From Pseudomonas synxantha BG33R (GTDB lineage: Bacteria; Pseudomonadota; Gammaproteobacteria; Pseudomonadales; Pseudomonadaceae): a stretch of 64,000 nucleotides of DNA. Every line of letters begins with the position of its first letter. The first letter of the stretch is position 1. Shown piece after piece: positions 46,461-55,779 of this stretch. Location of the stretch: NCBI RefSeq assembly GCF_000263715.2, contig NZ_CM001514.1, positions 3,537,674 through 3,601,673 of the forward strand, in the 5' to 3' direction. Under the pieces are notes generated by a model, which ran no database searches, was not told where the DNA came from, and saw only the letters and a program-made list of their open reading frames with translations. The translations under genes were made by a program, and so were the position numbers.

Positions 46461-46486
46461 GGAGACCGCCTACAACCTGAGGATGG

Positions 46487-47512
46487 TTACCAGAACCGCT
46501 GCTGGGTCAGCCGGCTCCACCAGGTCAGCAATACCCGGTCTACCGAACCGCTGGCCGCCAGGCCCACGCGCTCCTGCAGGCTTTTACGCTCGGCATAGTG
46601 CAGGTGGAACACTTCGGCGGTCTTGGCCTTGGTGGCCAGGTATTCATCGCTGGTTTGCAGCTCGTCGACCAACTGTTTGTCGAGGGCGGCCACACCCAAC
46701 CACACTTCACCGGTCGCTACATCATCAATCGCCAATTGCGGGCGGTACCGCGAGACAAAGTTCTTGAACAACTGGTGGGTGATGTCCAGGTCTTCCTGGA
46801 ACTTCTCCCGGCCCTTCTCGGTATTTTCGCCAAACACCGTGAGGGTGCGTTTGTATTCGCCGGCAGTCAGCACTTCGAAGTCGATATCGTGCTTTTTCAG
46901 CAGGCGATTGACGTTGGGCAACTGCGCGACCACGCCGATGGAGCCGAGGATGGCGAAGGGCGCGCTGATAATCTTCTCACCGATGCACGCCATCATGTAG
47001 CCGCCGCTGGCCGCCACTTTGTCGATGCACACAGTCAACGGCACGCCGGCCTGGCGAATACGCGCCAGTTGCGACGACGCCAGGCCATAGCTGTGCACCA
47101 TGCCGCCGCCGCTTTCCAGGCGCAGCACCACTTCATCCTTGGGGGTAGCCAGGCTCAGCAGCGCGGTGATTTCATGGCGCAGGCTTTCGGTGGCCGACGC
47201 CTTGATGTCGCCATTGAAATCCAGCACGAACACCCGTGCCTTGGCCTGGGGCTTCTTCTTGTCTTTCTTCTTTTCGGCTTTGCTCTCGGACTTGCGCAGC
47301 GCCTTGAGCTGGTCTTTGTCGAGCAGGCTCGACTCCAGGCGCTCGCGCAGGCCCTTGTAGAAATCATTCAGCTTGCTGACCTGCAGTTGGCCGGCGGACT
47401 TGCGACGACCCTTGCTGCGCAGCGCTGCGAAGCTGATCAATACCACCAGAATAGCGACCACCAGGGTGACGGTCTTCGCCAGAAAGCTCGCGTATTCGGC
47501 CAGAAAATCCAT
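46487..47512 (-). CDS. sohB: SohB-type inner-membrane signal peptide peptidase-like protease
   Basis: 341 residues from ATG 47512 (AAGGAGA upstream). One N-terminal membrane helix (TLVVAILVVLISF) is followed by a lysine-rich linker (KKKDKKKPQAK) and an S49 protease domain with the catalytic Ser in DKVAASGGYMMA and Lys in AGEYKRTLTVFGEN. SohB is a periplasm-facing serine protease of the SppA family. It is divergent from the histidine phosphatase gene. Confidence 0.93.
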   Translation of the reverse strand: MDFLAEYASFLAKTVTLVVAILVVLISFAALRSKGRRKSAGQLQVSKLNDFYKGLRERLESSLLDKDQLKALRKSESKAEKKKDKKKPQAKARVFVLDFNGDIKASATESLRHEITALLSLATPKDEVVLRLESGGGMVHSYGLASSQLARIRQAGVPLTVCIDKVAASGGYMMACIGEKIISAPFAILGSIGVVAQLPNVNRLLKKHDIDFEVLTAGEYKRTLTVFGENTEKGREKFQEDLDITHQLFKNFVSRYRPQLAIDDVATGEVWLGVAALDKQLVDELQTSDEYLATKAKTAEVFHLHYAERKSLQERVGLAASGSVDRVLLTWWSRLTQQRFW

Positions 47513-47705
47513 ATGTCTCCTTAAAAAATGCACTGCGCCAGGCGCGGATGGCCCCAGCATACCGACGCCACCGCGTTGGAGCCAGTGCTCAAACCGCCAG
47601 CAGGCGGGCTCCAACGGGCTTTTAAAACAAGCGTATGTTTTTTCATTGACAGCTCGCAGGCATCCTCATAACCTCGCCAGACTTTCAACGTACCGGGAAA
47701 CGGAC

Positions 47706-48416
47706 GTGGGCAGCATCTATCTGATTCGACATGGCCAGGCCTCCTTCGGTGCAGACGACTATGACGTCCTGTCGCCCGTCGGCGTGGAACAGGCGCAAGT
47801 GCTCGGTCGCCATCTGGCAGACTTGGGCCTGGTGTTCGACCGCTGTATCGCCGGCGACCTGCGTCGCCAGCAGCACACCGCCACCGCCACATTCGATCAA
47901 TACAAAGCCCTTGGCCTGCTGGTTCCGGCACTGGAAACCGACAGCGCCTTCAACGAGTTCGACGGCGAAGCGATTATCCGTGGTCTGTTGCCCGACTTGC
48001 TCAGCAGCGAACCCAACGCCGTGCACGTCCTGCGCAATGGCGCGCAGAACCGCAGTGAATTCCAGCGCATCTTCGCCCTGCTCATCGAGCGCTGGCTGGC
48101 CGGCACCTATGACCCACCGGGGCTGGAAAGCTGGCTGGGGTTTGTCGAGCGGGTCCAGGGTGGCTTGCAGCGCATCCTTGAGGCCGCCGACAACGCCGAC
48201 AAAATCGCCGTGTTTACCTCCGGCGGCACCATCACCGCCCTGCTCCACCTGATTACCCGAATGCCTGCCGCCCAGGCGTTCGAACTGAACTGGCAAATTG
48301 TTAACACCTCGCTCAACCAGCTGAAATTCCGCGGTCGCGAGGTGGCACTGGCTTCCTTCAACAGTCATACCCACTTGCAACTGTTGAAGGCGCCGCAGCT
48401 CATCACTTTCCGATGA
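47706..48416 (+). CDS. Histidine phosphatase (phosphoglycerate mutase-like) family protein
   Basis: 236 residues from GTG 47706. The catalytic motif IYLIRHGQASFG is at the N-terminus and the second conserved histidine is in FNSHTHLQLL near the end. No signal peptide is present. The substrate is not predictable; many members are phosphatases. The start is fixed by the RHG motif needing to lie within ten residues of the N-terminus; the open frame upstream has no homology. Confidence 0.87.
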   Translation: MGSIYLIRHGQASFGADDYDVLSPVGVEQAQVLGRHLADLGLVFDRCIAGDLRRQQHTATATFDQYKALGLLVPALETDSAFNEFDGEAIIRGLLPDLLSSEPNAVHVLRNGAQNRSEFQRIFALLIERWLAGTYDPPGLESWLGFVERVQGGLQRILEAADNADKIAVFTSGGTITALLHLITRMPAAQAFELNWQIVNTSLNQLKFRGREVALASFNSHTHLQLLKAPQLITFR

Positions 48417-48472
48417 ACTGCGGCCAACCGTGACCCCAAGGTCACTGGACTCACCATAAAAGGATCGAAACC

Positions 48473-48787
48473 ATGACTGACGTAGCCAAAGCTGTAGAAG
48501 CAATGAAAGCCAAATTCAACCCAAGCGCTGCCGAAGGCTTGGACCTGGTGTTCGGTTTCCGTATCGACGACACCAAGAACTTTTCGCTGGTGGTCAAGGA
48601 CAAGACCTGCGAACTCCAGGAAGGTGAAAACCCTGACGCCCAGGTCACCCTGGTGATGGACAGCGAGACCCTGGAAGGCATCGTCGACGGCTCCACCGAC
48701 GGCATGCAGGCGTTCATGGGCGGCAAGCTGCGCACCGAAGGCGACATGATGCTGGCGATGAAGTTGAGCGAGCTGTTCCCTTCCTGA
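48473..48787 (+). CDS. SCP2 sterol-binding domain protein
   Basis: 104 residues made of a single SCP2 fold (VVKDKTCELQEGENPDAQVTLVMDSETLEGIVDG, QAFMGGKLRTEGDMMLAMKL). Such proteins bind lipids or acyl-CoA in the cytoplasm. AGGA precedes the ATG. It follows the histidine phosphatase by 56 bases, so it is likely co-transcribed with it, and a terminator follows. Confidence 0.9.
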   Translation: MTDVAKAVEAMKAKFNPSAAEGLDLVFGFRIDDTKNFSLVVKDKTCELQEGENPDAQVTLVMDSETLEGIVDGSTDGMQAFMGGKLRTEGDMMLAMKLSELFPS

Positions 48788-48807
48788 TTCGGTAACCCGG
48801 GTCAAAC

Positions 48808-48836
48808 AATCCCGTCTTTACAGGCGGGATTTTTTT
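48808..48836 (+). terminator. Rho-independent terminator after the SCP2 gene
   Basis: AATCCCG (48808-48814) pairs with CGGGATT (48825-48831), then a run of T residues to 48836. It ends the histidine phosphatase-SCP2 unit ahead of the convergent Nudix gene. Confidence 0.85.
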
Positions 48837-48855
48837 GCCTGCACGCCTGGTCCCA

Positions 48856-49443
48856 TCACCAGCCGTCTCTCAGTATCCGCAACTCCAAATGCTGCAATAA
48901 CATAATCGTTTTTCCATCCACAATATCCCCACTCTGCACCATCGCCAGCGCCTGCTCGAAGCCCAGCTCCAACACCTCGATATCCTCGCCCTCTTCTTCC
49001 AGGCCACCGCCCGCCCCCACTCGATCACCTGGCTGATACTCGCCGATAAAAAAATGAATCCGTTCAGTCACCGATCCCGGGCTCATAAACGCTGCATAGA
49101 TTTTCTCCACATGCCCCACGCGGTAGCCGGTCTCTTCTTCGGCTTCCAGGCGTATACGCTCTTCGGGGCTGGCGTTGTCGAGCAAGCCGGCCGCTGCTTC
49201 AATCAGGTAGCCGGAGTAATCGTTGACGAACGTCGGCATACGGAACTGGCGAATCAGCAGCACCGTGCGGCGCTCGCGGTTGTATAAAAGGATCGTTGCG
49301 CCGTTGCCCCGGTCGTAGACCTCACGCGTCTGGGCTTGCCAGCTACCGTCGCGACGGCGCAGGTCGAAGCTGTATTTCTTCAACAGGTACCAGTTGTCCG
49401 AAAGGGTTTCTTCGCCAGTGATGCGCACGGGGCTATTGTTCAT
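48856..49443 (-). CDS. Nudix hydrolase, NudK-like
   Basis: 195 residues from ATG 49443. It resembles GDP-mannose/ADP-ribose-type Nudix pyrophosphatases: [28 protein letters not shown], and the Nudix box [22 protein letters not shown]. The Arg of the canonical REUXEEXG is Leu here. The C-terminal [11 protein letters not shown] fits NudK-like proteins. It acts in the cytoplasm on nucleoside diphosphate-X compounds. A longer open frame upstream overlaps the SDR gene and is not used. Confidence 0.87.
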   Translation of the reverse strand: MNNSPVRITGEETLSDNWYLLKKYSFDLRRRDGSWQAQTREVYDRGNGATILLYNRERRTVLLIRQFRMPTFVNDYSGYLIEAAAGLLDNASPEERIRLEAEEETGYRVGHVEKIYAAFMSPGSVTERIHFFIGEYQPGDRVGAGGGLEEEGEDIEVLELGFEQALAMVQSGDIVDGKTIMLLQHLELRILRDGW

Positions 49444-49471
49444 GGTCAAGCCTTGGTAGAGGGAGACAGAT

Positions 49472-50335
49472 TCAGGTGACGGCCTGGGTAGGCGGCTGTT
49501 TGATGCGCGACCATGCGGCAGCGACTTCTTCAGCACTGCCCGCTTTTATGCGGGCGAGATTGCGCGGGTAATCCACGCCGGGATTTTCGCTGAAACGCGT
49601 CGCGGTGAATTGGCCGTTGCTGGCGCGCAATATGTAGCCGGTGTCCGTGCACTGCGTCGAAGCAAGGAACAAGACCCCCGGCGTCACCCACTCCGGCTTG
49701 AGTTCGTCCGGCTCGTCGGTCACGCCCCACATGCGTGTCTTGGCCACCGGCGAGATCGCGTTGACGCGGATTCCGGCCTCGGCGCCTTCATGACTCAGCG
49801 CGTTCATGATGCCCAACTGTGCCATCTTGCCGGCGCTGTAAGCCACTAGCCCGGTTTGCTCGTATTGCGCATACATGGCGCGGTCGGAAGTGGTGAGGAT
49901 GATGCGCGGCGCGCTGGAGCGCAGCAGGTACGGCCAGGCGTGCTTGCACAGCCACAGCGGCGCGTAGAGGTTGATGTCCATGGCGCGCTGAAGGAAGCTG
50001 GCGTCCAGTTCTGCGATGGGCTGGTAACCCACCCAACCGGCGTTGTGAATCAGGATGTCGAGTCGGCCAAACGTTTCGAGGGCAAACGCGATCAGTTGCC
50101 GGCACCCCTCGTCCGTGGACAAGTCACCGCCATGGCCCACCACCGTCAGCCCTTCGTCACGCAGGGTGTCGGCGGCCTGTTGCACCACCGACGCATCGGT
50201 GCCTGCACCCATCTTGTCGGCGCCAATATCGCTGATGACCACACGGGCGCCGGCCAGGGCCAACCCTCGTGCATAACTGAGCCCCAAGCCGCGTGCGCCG
50301 CCGGTGACGATTGCGGTTTTGCCGATGAAATCCAT
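49472..50335 (-). CDS. Short-chain dehydrogenase/reductase
   Basis: 287 residues from ATG 50335, preceded by GGAGGG. SDR motifs: [25 protein letters not shown] (HNAG variant), [11 protein letters not shown] and YSAGK. The extended C-terminus ([21 protein letters not shown]) resembles SDRs annotated as hydratase/dehydrogenase-like or steroid/2-hydroxy-type. The substrate is unknown. It is co-directional with the Nudix gene after 28 bases. Confidence 0.88.
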   Translation of the reverse strand: MDFIGKTAIVTGGARGLGLSYARGLALAGARVVISDIGADKMGAGTDASVVQQAADTLRDEGLTVVGHGGDLSTDEGCRQLIAFALETFGRLDILIHNAGWVGYQPIAELDASFLQRAMDINLYAPLWLCKHAWPYLLRSSAPRIILTTSDRAMYAQYEQTGLVAYSAGKMAQLGIMNALSHEGAEAGIRVNAISPVAKTRMWGVTDEPDELKPEWVTPGVLFLASTQCTDTGYILRASNGQFTATRFSENPGVDYPRNLARIKAGSAEEVAAAWSRIKQPPTQAVT

Positions 50336-50487
50336 GTACTGACCCTCCTGTTGGCCGTCTACCCTAACAATCGGCACCCGTGTTGTTCAATGCTGTAACA
50401 CTTTCATCTGTCACGACCGTCGTATTAATACCTGCGCTCGCGGAGCTTCTGGTAAAACCCGTGCTTCGCCTTTGTCCTGGAGCCTTC

Positions 50488-51414
50488 ATGCCATCCCGTT
50501 TTATCGCCCGCCTGGGCCTGCGCTGGCTGCCCCTGCTGTGCATGGCCGTGTTGATCATAGGCCTTCCAGTCGGCTGCGCCGTGCTGCAACACAAGGAACG
50601 CGAACTGGTGTTTCGCATCGAACCGGGGACCGCCGGCTGGTACACCGGCCTGCCCAAGGCCGTGCAGGAGTTCGAACTCAAGCCCGCCAGTTTCAAGTCG
50701 GGGCAGAACATTCATGGCTGGTGGTACCCGGCCGCGAACAAAGACGCACCGGCCATCCTTTACCTGCACGGGGTGCGCTGGAATCTGACGGGCCAGCTGT
50801 TTCGCATCGAGCAATTGCACGCCCTGGGCTTCTCGGTGCTGGCCATCGACTATCGCGGCTTTGGCCAGAGCCAGGGCGACCTGCCATCGGAGACCTCGGT
50901 AAACGAAGACGCACGCATCGCCTGGGAACGCTTCCAGACCCTGCAGCCGGACCCGGGCAAGCGTCTGATCTACGGGCATTCACTGGGAGGTGCGGTCGCC
51001 GTCGATCTCGCCGCCGAGCTGGGCAAGCAGGTGCCACTGCCAGTACGCGGGCTGGTGATCGAGTCCACGTTCACCTCCCTGGCGGATGTGGCCACGGCCG
51101 TTGCCAATACCTCGTTGCCGGTACGTTGGCTGCTGTCGCAGAAGTTCGATTCCATCGACAAGATTGCCGACATCCACATGCCCTTGCTGGTGGTGCACGG
51201 CCTCGATGACCGCTACGTTCCACCGCGCTTCAGCCAGCAATTATTTGAAGCCGCCCAGCAACCCAAGCAATTGTTATTGGTGCCCGGTGCCAGCCATAAC
51301 AACAGCATGAGCCTGGCCGGTCGCAACTATGGCAAGGCGCTGGAAAACCTGATGCGCACGCAGATGCCCGCCCGGGTAGTGACACACTCCACAGGTCGCG
51401 ACAACGCGTCATAA
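50488..51414 (+). CDS. Membrane-anchored alpha/beta hydrolase
   Basis: 308 residues from ATG 50488 (TGGAG upstream). A hydrophobic N-terminal segment (LPLLCMAVLIIGLPVGC) ends in a lipobox-like PVGC; the proline makes a lipoprotein uncertain, but membrane anchoring is likely. The hydrolase core has GHSLGG (nucleophile Ser), VVHGLDDRYVP (acid) and PGASHNN (His). It resembles BAAT/YfhR-type serine hydrolases facing the periplasm. The substrate is unknown. Confidence 0.88.
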   Translation: MPSRFIARLGLRWLPLLCMAVLIIGLPVGCAVLQHKERELVFRIEPGTAGWYTGLPKAVQEFELKPASFKSGQNIHGWWYPAANKDAPAILYLHGVRWNLTGQLFRIEQLHALGFSVLAIDYRGFGQSQGDLPSETSVNEDARIAWERFQTLQPDPGKRLIYGHSLGGAVAVDLAAELGKQVPLPVRGLVIESTFTSLADVATAVANTSLPVRWLLSQKFDSIDKIADIHMPLLVVHGLDDRYVPPRFSQQLFEAAQQPKQLLLVPGASHNNSMSLAGRNYGKALENLMRTQMPARVVTHSTGRDNAS

Positions 51415-51605
51415 ACACACTTTTCGACACTGGGTTCGCGCTTGGCTGTCAAGCGCAAACCCTGCCCATACTGGCCCGAAACACAAGTTGATCAAATAAT
51501 GATCTTCACGCAAATCGCCAACGCAGCCGGGCGTTCGCAAAGTTATCCACAGAGATACCCACGGTTTTCGTGGACAACTCTTTTTATATTTTTACGTTTT
51601 TTTGC

Positions 51606-52766
51606 TCAGGCAGCACTTTCAGGAAAGGTGCCAGGCAGCAAAATTTCGCGGTTCACATCGCGTATATCGTTATAGCCACACAGCGCCATCGACACGTCCA
51701 ACTCACGGGCGATGATATCGAGCGCCTTGGTCACGCCCGCCTCACCCATCGCCCCCAGGCCATACAAGTGCGGGCGACCGATCATGGTGCCCCTGGCGCC
51801 CAGCGCCATGGCCTTGAGCACGTCCTGGCCGGAACGAATACCGCCGTCGAGCCACACTTCAATACGGTTGCCTACGGCCTCAACAATGGCCGGCAACTGG
51901 CTGATACTCGACGGCGCGCCATCGAGTTGCCGACCACCGTGGTTGCTCACCACCAACGCATCCGCGCCGGAGTCGGCCGCCAGCCGCGCGTCCTCCACAT
52001 CAAGGATGCCCTTGATGATCAACTTGCCGCCCCAGCACCGCTTGATCCACTCCACATCGTCCCAGCTCAGGCGCGGGTCAAATTGCTGGGCAGTCCAGGA
52101 CGACAGCGAACTCATGTCGGCCACGCCCTTCACATGCCCGACGATATTGCCGAAGCCACGCCGCTGGGTGCCGAGCATACCCATGACCCAGCGCGGTTTG
52201 GTCATCATGTTGAGGATATTGGGCAGGGTCAGTTTGGGCGGCGCCGACAAGCCGTTGATCAAGTCCTTGTGGCGTTGCCCCAGGATCTGCAAGTCCAGCG
52301 TCAGCACCAGCGCATCCACCCCGGCAGCCTTGGCGCGCTCGATCAGTTGCTCGATAAACCCACGGTCGCGCATCACATAAAGCTGGAACCAGAATGGCTG
52401 GCCGACATGCTCGGCAATGTCTTCCAGCGAGCAAATACTCATGGTCGACAAGGTGTAGCGCAGGCCGAACGCCGCAGCGGCTCGGGCGGTCAGGATCTCG
52501 CCATCGGCATGTTGCATACCTGCCAGGCCGGTAGGTGCCAGGGCCACGGGCATGGCCATGTTCTGGCCAATCATGCTGGCGCGGATCGAACGCTCATCGA
52601 TATTGCGCGCCACACGCTGGCGGAACTTGATGCGCGCAAAATCGCTTTCATTGGCGCGGTAGGTGCTCTCAGTCCAGGAGCCGGAATCGGCGTAGTCGTA
52701 GAACATCCGGGGCACACGTTTTTGCGCCAGCTTGCGTAAGTCTTCGATAGTTGTGATCAACGACAT
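51606..52766 (-). CDS. FMN-dependent alpha-hydroxy acid dehydrogenase (LldD-like)
   Basis: 386 residues from ATG 52766. FMN-binding and catalytic residues: ALAPTGLAGMQHADGE, FWFQLYVM, the catalytic His/Arg in VVSNHGGRQLDGAPS, and DGGIRSGQDVLKAMALGA. It is the LldD/glycolate oxidase family, oxidising L-lactate or another 2-hydroxy acid. LldD itself is usually in an lldP-lldD cluster; here it stands alone beside a divergent DeoR regulator, so the substrate may differ. Confidence 0.92.
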   Translation of the reverse strand: MSLITTIEDLRKLAQKRVPRMFYDYADSGSWTESTYRANESDFARIKFRQRVARNIDERSIRASMIGQNMAMPVALAPTGLAGMQHADGEILTARAAAAFGLRYTLSTMSICSLEDIAEHVGQPFWFQLYVMRDRGFIEQLIERAKAAGVDALVLTLDLQILGQRHKDLINGLSAPPKLTLPNILNMMTKPRWVMGMLGTQRRGFGNIVGHVKGVADMSSLSSWTAQQFDPRLSWDDVEWIKRCWGGKLIIKGILDVEDARLAADSGADALVVSNHGGRQLDGAPSSISQLPAIVEAVGNRIEVWLDGGIRSGQDVLKAMALGARGTMIGRPHLYGLGAMGEAGVTKALDIIARELDVSMALCGYNDIRDVNREILLPGTFPESAA

Positions 52767-52886
52767 CGGGTCACCTCTCCCTGAACTGAACACAGAGAGT
52801 AACCGGCCATCGCCCACGCAACCAGCCGTTGCGTTTCTCGAAGCTGATGAGTAATCTCGCATAAACCCGCAATAAAGCGCATAAAC

Positions 52887-53672
52887 ATGCACGACGCCCA
52901 TCAAGCTATTGATCTGCCTTCCCTGCGTAAACAAAAGATCCTGTTGTTGCTCGAACGCGACGGCAAGGTCACGGCTTCCGAGCTGGTCGAGCATTTCGCC
53001 GTGTCCCAGGACACCATCCGCCGCGACCTCGGCGAACTCGCCGCCGCCGGTTTATTGCAGCGCGTACACGGCGGCGCCCTGCCTCGGCCCAAGGACACCG
53101 GCAAGGATTTTTTCACTCGTGTCGGCGAAACCACCGAAGCCAAACGCCACCTCGCGCGCCTGGCGGCCGAGCGAGTTGAAGACGGCCAGATCGTACTGTT
53201 CGACTCCGGCTCCACTACCCTGCAGATCGCTCAGTCACTGCCGCACGAAATTCACCTGACGGTGGTCACCCCATCACCGATGATCGCCATCGCCCTGGCA
53301 GACCATCGGCATGTAACGGTGATCCTGGCCGGTGGCCAACTCAATCCCGCCACCCTCTCGACCGGCGGCCATGAAGCGCTGCGCCTGATCCAGAGCATCA
53401 AGGCCGACCTGCTGTTTACCGGCGTCTGCGCGCTGCACCCGCAGGTGGGCATTACCTCGCTGCATTTTGCCGAAGTGGCGATCAAGCAAGCCTTGATCGA
53501 CAGCGCGTCCCAAGTGGTTGCAGTGACAACCTCAGACAAACTCGGTGCAGTGGAACCGTTTGTGGTGGCACCGTGCAGCCGTATTCATACGCTGATTACC
53601 GAATGGGATGCGCCGGGGGTCGAGGTGTATGAGCAATTGGGGTTGGAGGTGCAGCGGGTGATGGTTCAGTGA
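52887..53672 (+). CDS. DeoR family transcriptional regulator
   Basis: 261 residues: DeoR HTH (LRKQKILLLLERDGKVTASELVEHFAVSQDTIRRDLGELAAAG) and a C-terminal sugar-phosphate sensor domain (ILFDSGSTTLQIAQSL-like, LFTGVCALHPQVGITS). The gene starts 120 bases from the divergent hydroxy acid dehydrogenase, the probable target. No strong ribosome-binding site is seen before the ATG. Confidence 0.92.
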   Translation: MHDAHQAIDLPSLRKQKILLLLERDGKVTASELVEHFAVSQDTIRRDLGELAAAGLLQRVHGGALPRPKDTGKDFFTRVGETTEAKRHLARLAAERVEDGQIVLFDSGSTTLQIAQSLPHEIHLTVVTPSPMIAIALADHRHVTVILAGGQLNPATLSTGGHEALRLIQSIKADLLFTGVCALHPQVGITSLHFAEVAIKQALIDSASQVVAVTTSDKLGAVEPFVVAPCSRIHTLITEWDAPGVEVYEQLGLEVQRVMVQ

Positions 53673-53726
53673 CGCCGCAACGACTGATGAATGCGGCGCT
53701 CTGCGCGCTGATGGAGCGAGCCATGC

Positions 53727-53936
53727 TCAATGTCCCTTGTCGAGCTTCTCGTTGATCGCATCCGTCTGGCGTTGAATGTCCTTGATCGAGGTGGGTGTCA
53801 GCACTTTGTCGATGGTTTCGGTCTTCGGGTTCGCACGCTCCAACGTCTGCCCTTTCATACCTTCAGCCTTACCCTTCTGCGCGTCTTCAGAGCTGACGGG
53901 GTCGGGGGTTTTATCGGCGTTCTTGTGTTCGTTCAC
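53727..53936 (-). CDS. Small hydrophilic protein of unknown function
   Basis: 69 residues from GTG 53936, which has GGAGA seven bases upstream. The sequence is highly charged and low in hydrophobics (NEHKNADKTPDPVSSEDAQK, then a Lys/Glu-rich tail), so it may be disordered. It is convergent with the DeoR gene. An AlgU-like promoter is placed upstream. Function is unknown; the neighbourhood suggests stress. Confidence 0.65.
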   Translation of the reverse strand: MNEHKNADKTPDPVSSEDAQKGKAEGMKGQTLERANPKTETIDKVLTPTSIKDIQRQTDAINEKLDKGH

Positions 53937-53987
53937 AGTGCAATCTCCTGGCAATAACGGCCGTCCAAACAGTGGCGGCCTTGTGCA

Positions 53988-54015
53988 GCAGAACACGCTG
54001 AATTTGAATTGGTTC
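53988..54015 (-). promoter_or_regulatory. Candidate AlgU (ECF sigma) promoter of the small gene
   Basis: On the minus strand, GAACCA at 54015-54010, 17 bases, then TCTGC at 53992-53988. The AlgU/RpoE consensus is GAACTT-N16/17-TCTGA. It would place the start of transcription some 40-50 bases before the GTG at 53936. Confidence 0.4.
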
Positions 54016-54132
54016 AAGGAAATTTCCACGCCTGACCGTTGGGCAAACACGCGCAAAAAAAATTAAACCTTTTGCTCGCCTCCCCGCTCAACACTTGGGT
54101 ACGGCATCACGCCATTTCTGAGGAGAGACACC

Positions 54133-54636
54133 ATGACAACTCGACTGATGAAACAAATGGGCCTGACGTTCGCACTGGTTGCCGGCTCGATTTCTACCGC
54201 TATGGCGGCCACGTCCAACGACTTTGTCGACAACGCCGCCGAGGGCGGTATTACCGAGGTGGAAGCCGGCAAGCTGGCGCTGGAAAAAAGCAGTTCGGCA
54301 GACGTAAAAACCTTTGCGCAACATATGGTGACCGACCATACCAAAGCCAATGACGAGCTGATTGCATTGGCAAAAAAACTCGATATCGAGGTTCCGGATG
54401 ACGCCGCCCTGACCGACAAGGCGAAGAAAGCGATTCTGGAAATGCGCGACGAATCGTTCGACAAGGCCTATGCCAACAACCAGGTGGCCGCCCATGAAAA
54501 AACCGTCGAACTGTTCAAGAAAGAAGCGGCCTCTTCGGACAATGCCGAGCTGAAGGCGTTCGCCACCAAGACGCTGCCTACCCTTGAAGCTCACTTGAAA
54601 ATGGCCAAGGAACTGCAAAGCAAATACGCCAAATAA
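54133..54636 (+). CDS. DUF4142 domain-containing exported protein
   Basis: 167 residues with a signal peptide (MKQMGLTFALVAGSIS, cleavage near AMAA). The mature protein is a helical DUF4142 (ferritin-like) bundle: DFVDNAAEGGITEVEAGKLALEKSS, TFAQHMVTDHTKANDELIALAKKL. It is exported to the periplasm. The family is of unknown role but common in stress-induced gene groups. GGAG precedes the start. It is followed by pfpI after 27 bases. Confidence 0.92.
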   Translation: MTTRLMKQMGLTFALVAGSISTAMAATSNDFVDNAAEGGITEVEAGKLALEKSSSADVKTFAQHMVTDHTKANDELIALAKKLDIEVPDDAALTDKAKKAILEMRDESFDKAYANNQVAAHEKTVELFKKEAASSDNAELKAFATKTLPTLEAHLKMAKELQSKYAK

Positions 54637-54663
54637 TCAACCTGACACCGGAGGCATCTGAGT

Positions 54664-55224
54664 ATGAGTTCGCAACTCACGGGTAAGAAAATCCTCGTCA
54701 TCACGTCCAACACCGGGATCGAGCGCGACGAGCTGCTCAAACCCCTGGAAACCCTGCGTGGCTATGGCGCGACGGTGACGCACGCCTCCAGCAAGGGCGG
54801 CGCCACCCAGACCTTTGTCGGCGATACCGAAAAGGACGGGACAGTTGAGTCCGATGTGCAATTGTCTGATGTGGTCGGCAGCAACTTCGATGCATTGGTC
54901 ATCCCGGGCGGGACGGTGAATGCCGACATTTTGCGTCAGGATGCTGCGGCGCTGCGCTTGATCAACGAGTTCGCTCAGGCCGGCAAGACCATCGCAGCGA
55001 TCTGCCACGGCCCGTGGGCGCTGATCGACGCCGGCGTGGTCAAGGGCAAAACCCTGACCTCGTATAAAAGCGTGCGCATCGACCTGGAAAACGCTGGCGC
55101 TGCGGGCGTGGTGGATGCCGAGGTCAAGGAATGCAAAGCCAATGGCTGGACCTTGATCACCTCGCGCACGCCGGACGACTTGCCGGCGTTCAATGAAGCG
55201 ATTGCCAGAGCTGTGGCCGGCTGA
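54664..55224 (+). CDS. DJ-1/PfpI family protein
   Basis: 186 residues. The nucleophile elbow is AAICHGPWAL (reactive Cys), with DALVIPGGTVNADILR and the acidic residue of GIERDELLKPLETLRGYG. This is the PfpI/YhbO subgroup of glyoxalase/deglycase-type stress proteins in the cytoplasm. GGAGG precedes the ATG. Probably co-transcribed with the DUF4142 gene, and a terminator follows. Confidence 0.93.
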   Translation: MSSQLTGKKILVITSNTGIERDELLKPLETLRGYGATVTHASSKGGATQTFVGDTEKDGTVESDVQLSDVVGSNFDALVIPGGTVNADILRQDAAALRLINEFAQAGKTIAAICHGPWALIDAGVVKGKTLTSYKSVRIDLENAGAAGVVDAEVKECKANGWTLITSRTPDDLPAFNEAIARAVAG

Positions 55225-55243
55225 TCATGGCTAACGAATGACA

Positions 55244-55270
55244 ACAGGCGCCCATGGGGCGCCTGTTTTT
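55244..55270. terminator. Bidirectional terminator between pfpI-like and PLDc_N genes
   Basis: ACAGGCGCCC, ATG loop, GGGCGCCTGT, followed by TTTT on the plus strand. It lies between two convergent genes and can serve both. Confidence 0.85.
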
Positions 55271-55285
55271 ATATGGCTCACCGAC

Positions 55286-55492
55286 TCAGCTCTTGCGATG
55301 CTCGGCCATCTCGCGCTTGGGGCCGAACATCGCCCATGCGATCAACCCCAACAGCGGCACGAAAACCAGTACCACCACCCACAGTCCCTTGGTCTCCCAG
55401 CCACCGGTACTGCGCAAGACGATATTGATCGCCCACAGTTCCAAGAGCAGCAGAATCACTGCCAATATGATCCAGATATATTCTATTTGCAT
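55286..55492 (-). CDS. PLDc N-terminal domain small membrane protein
   Basis: 68 residues with two hydrophobic segments (YIWIILAVILLLLELWAI and LWVVVLVFVPLLGLIAWAMFGP) and a short basic tail, which is the PLD nuclease N-terminal (PLDc_N) domain standing alone. CAGGAGG precedes the start. It is an inner-membrane protein of unknown role; similar small genes are frequent in stress clusters. Confidence 0.88.
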   Translation of the reverse strand: MQIEYIWIILAVILLLLELWAINIVLRSTGGWETKGLWVVVLVFVPLLGLIAWAMFGPKREMAEHRKS

Positions 55493-55779
55493 GATTCACC
55501 TCCTGAAGTCTAAAGGTTAGGTCAAGCAGATCGCTCAAGGGTTCCATTAGAATTTTCAGGAACGCTCACGCGAGCCCGGCACGTGACCGGCAGAACTGCG
55601 TTGTGCAATCTCGAAAGGGCCAGACCATGCAAGCTGCACGACGAACCCGCCCCTATAAATATCTATCCATTTGATTTAAATAGTTATTTAGCCCCGATGA
55701 AAGTTGGTACGGCTGATGCAATTCCCTCACTACGAGGCGTGCGTTTCGACATGCCCGACAACTACCCGTGAGGTTGCAC

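Larger units (their letters stand above)
46018..46486. other. Repeat-rich intergenic region between MFS pump and sohB
   Basis: 469 bases without a credible gene. It holds a direct repeat TTGATCTTGATCT (46106-46118 and 46123-46135), a three-way-junction fold (46175-46257), then a stretch containing TTTGGTTACTTTGCGCTTTTC and GTGGCCCGCTGTAAAAGCGG of the kind seen dispersed in pseudomonad intergenic regions, and ends in a REP (46437-46460). Open frames across it are short and lack coding character. Confidence 0.6.
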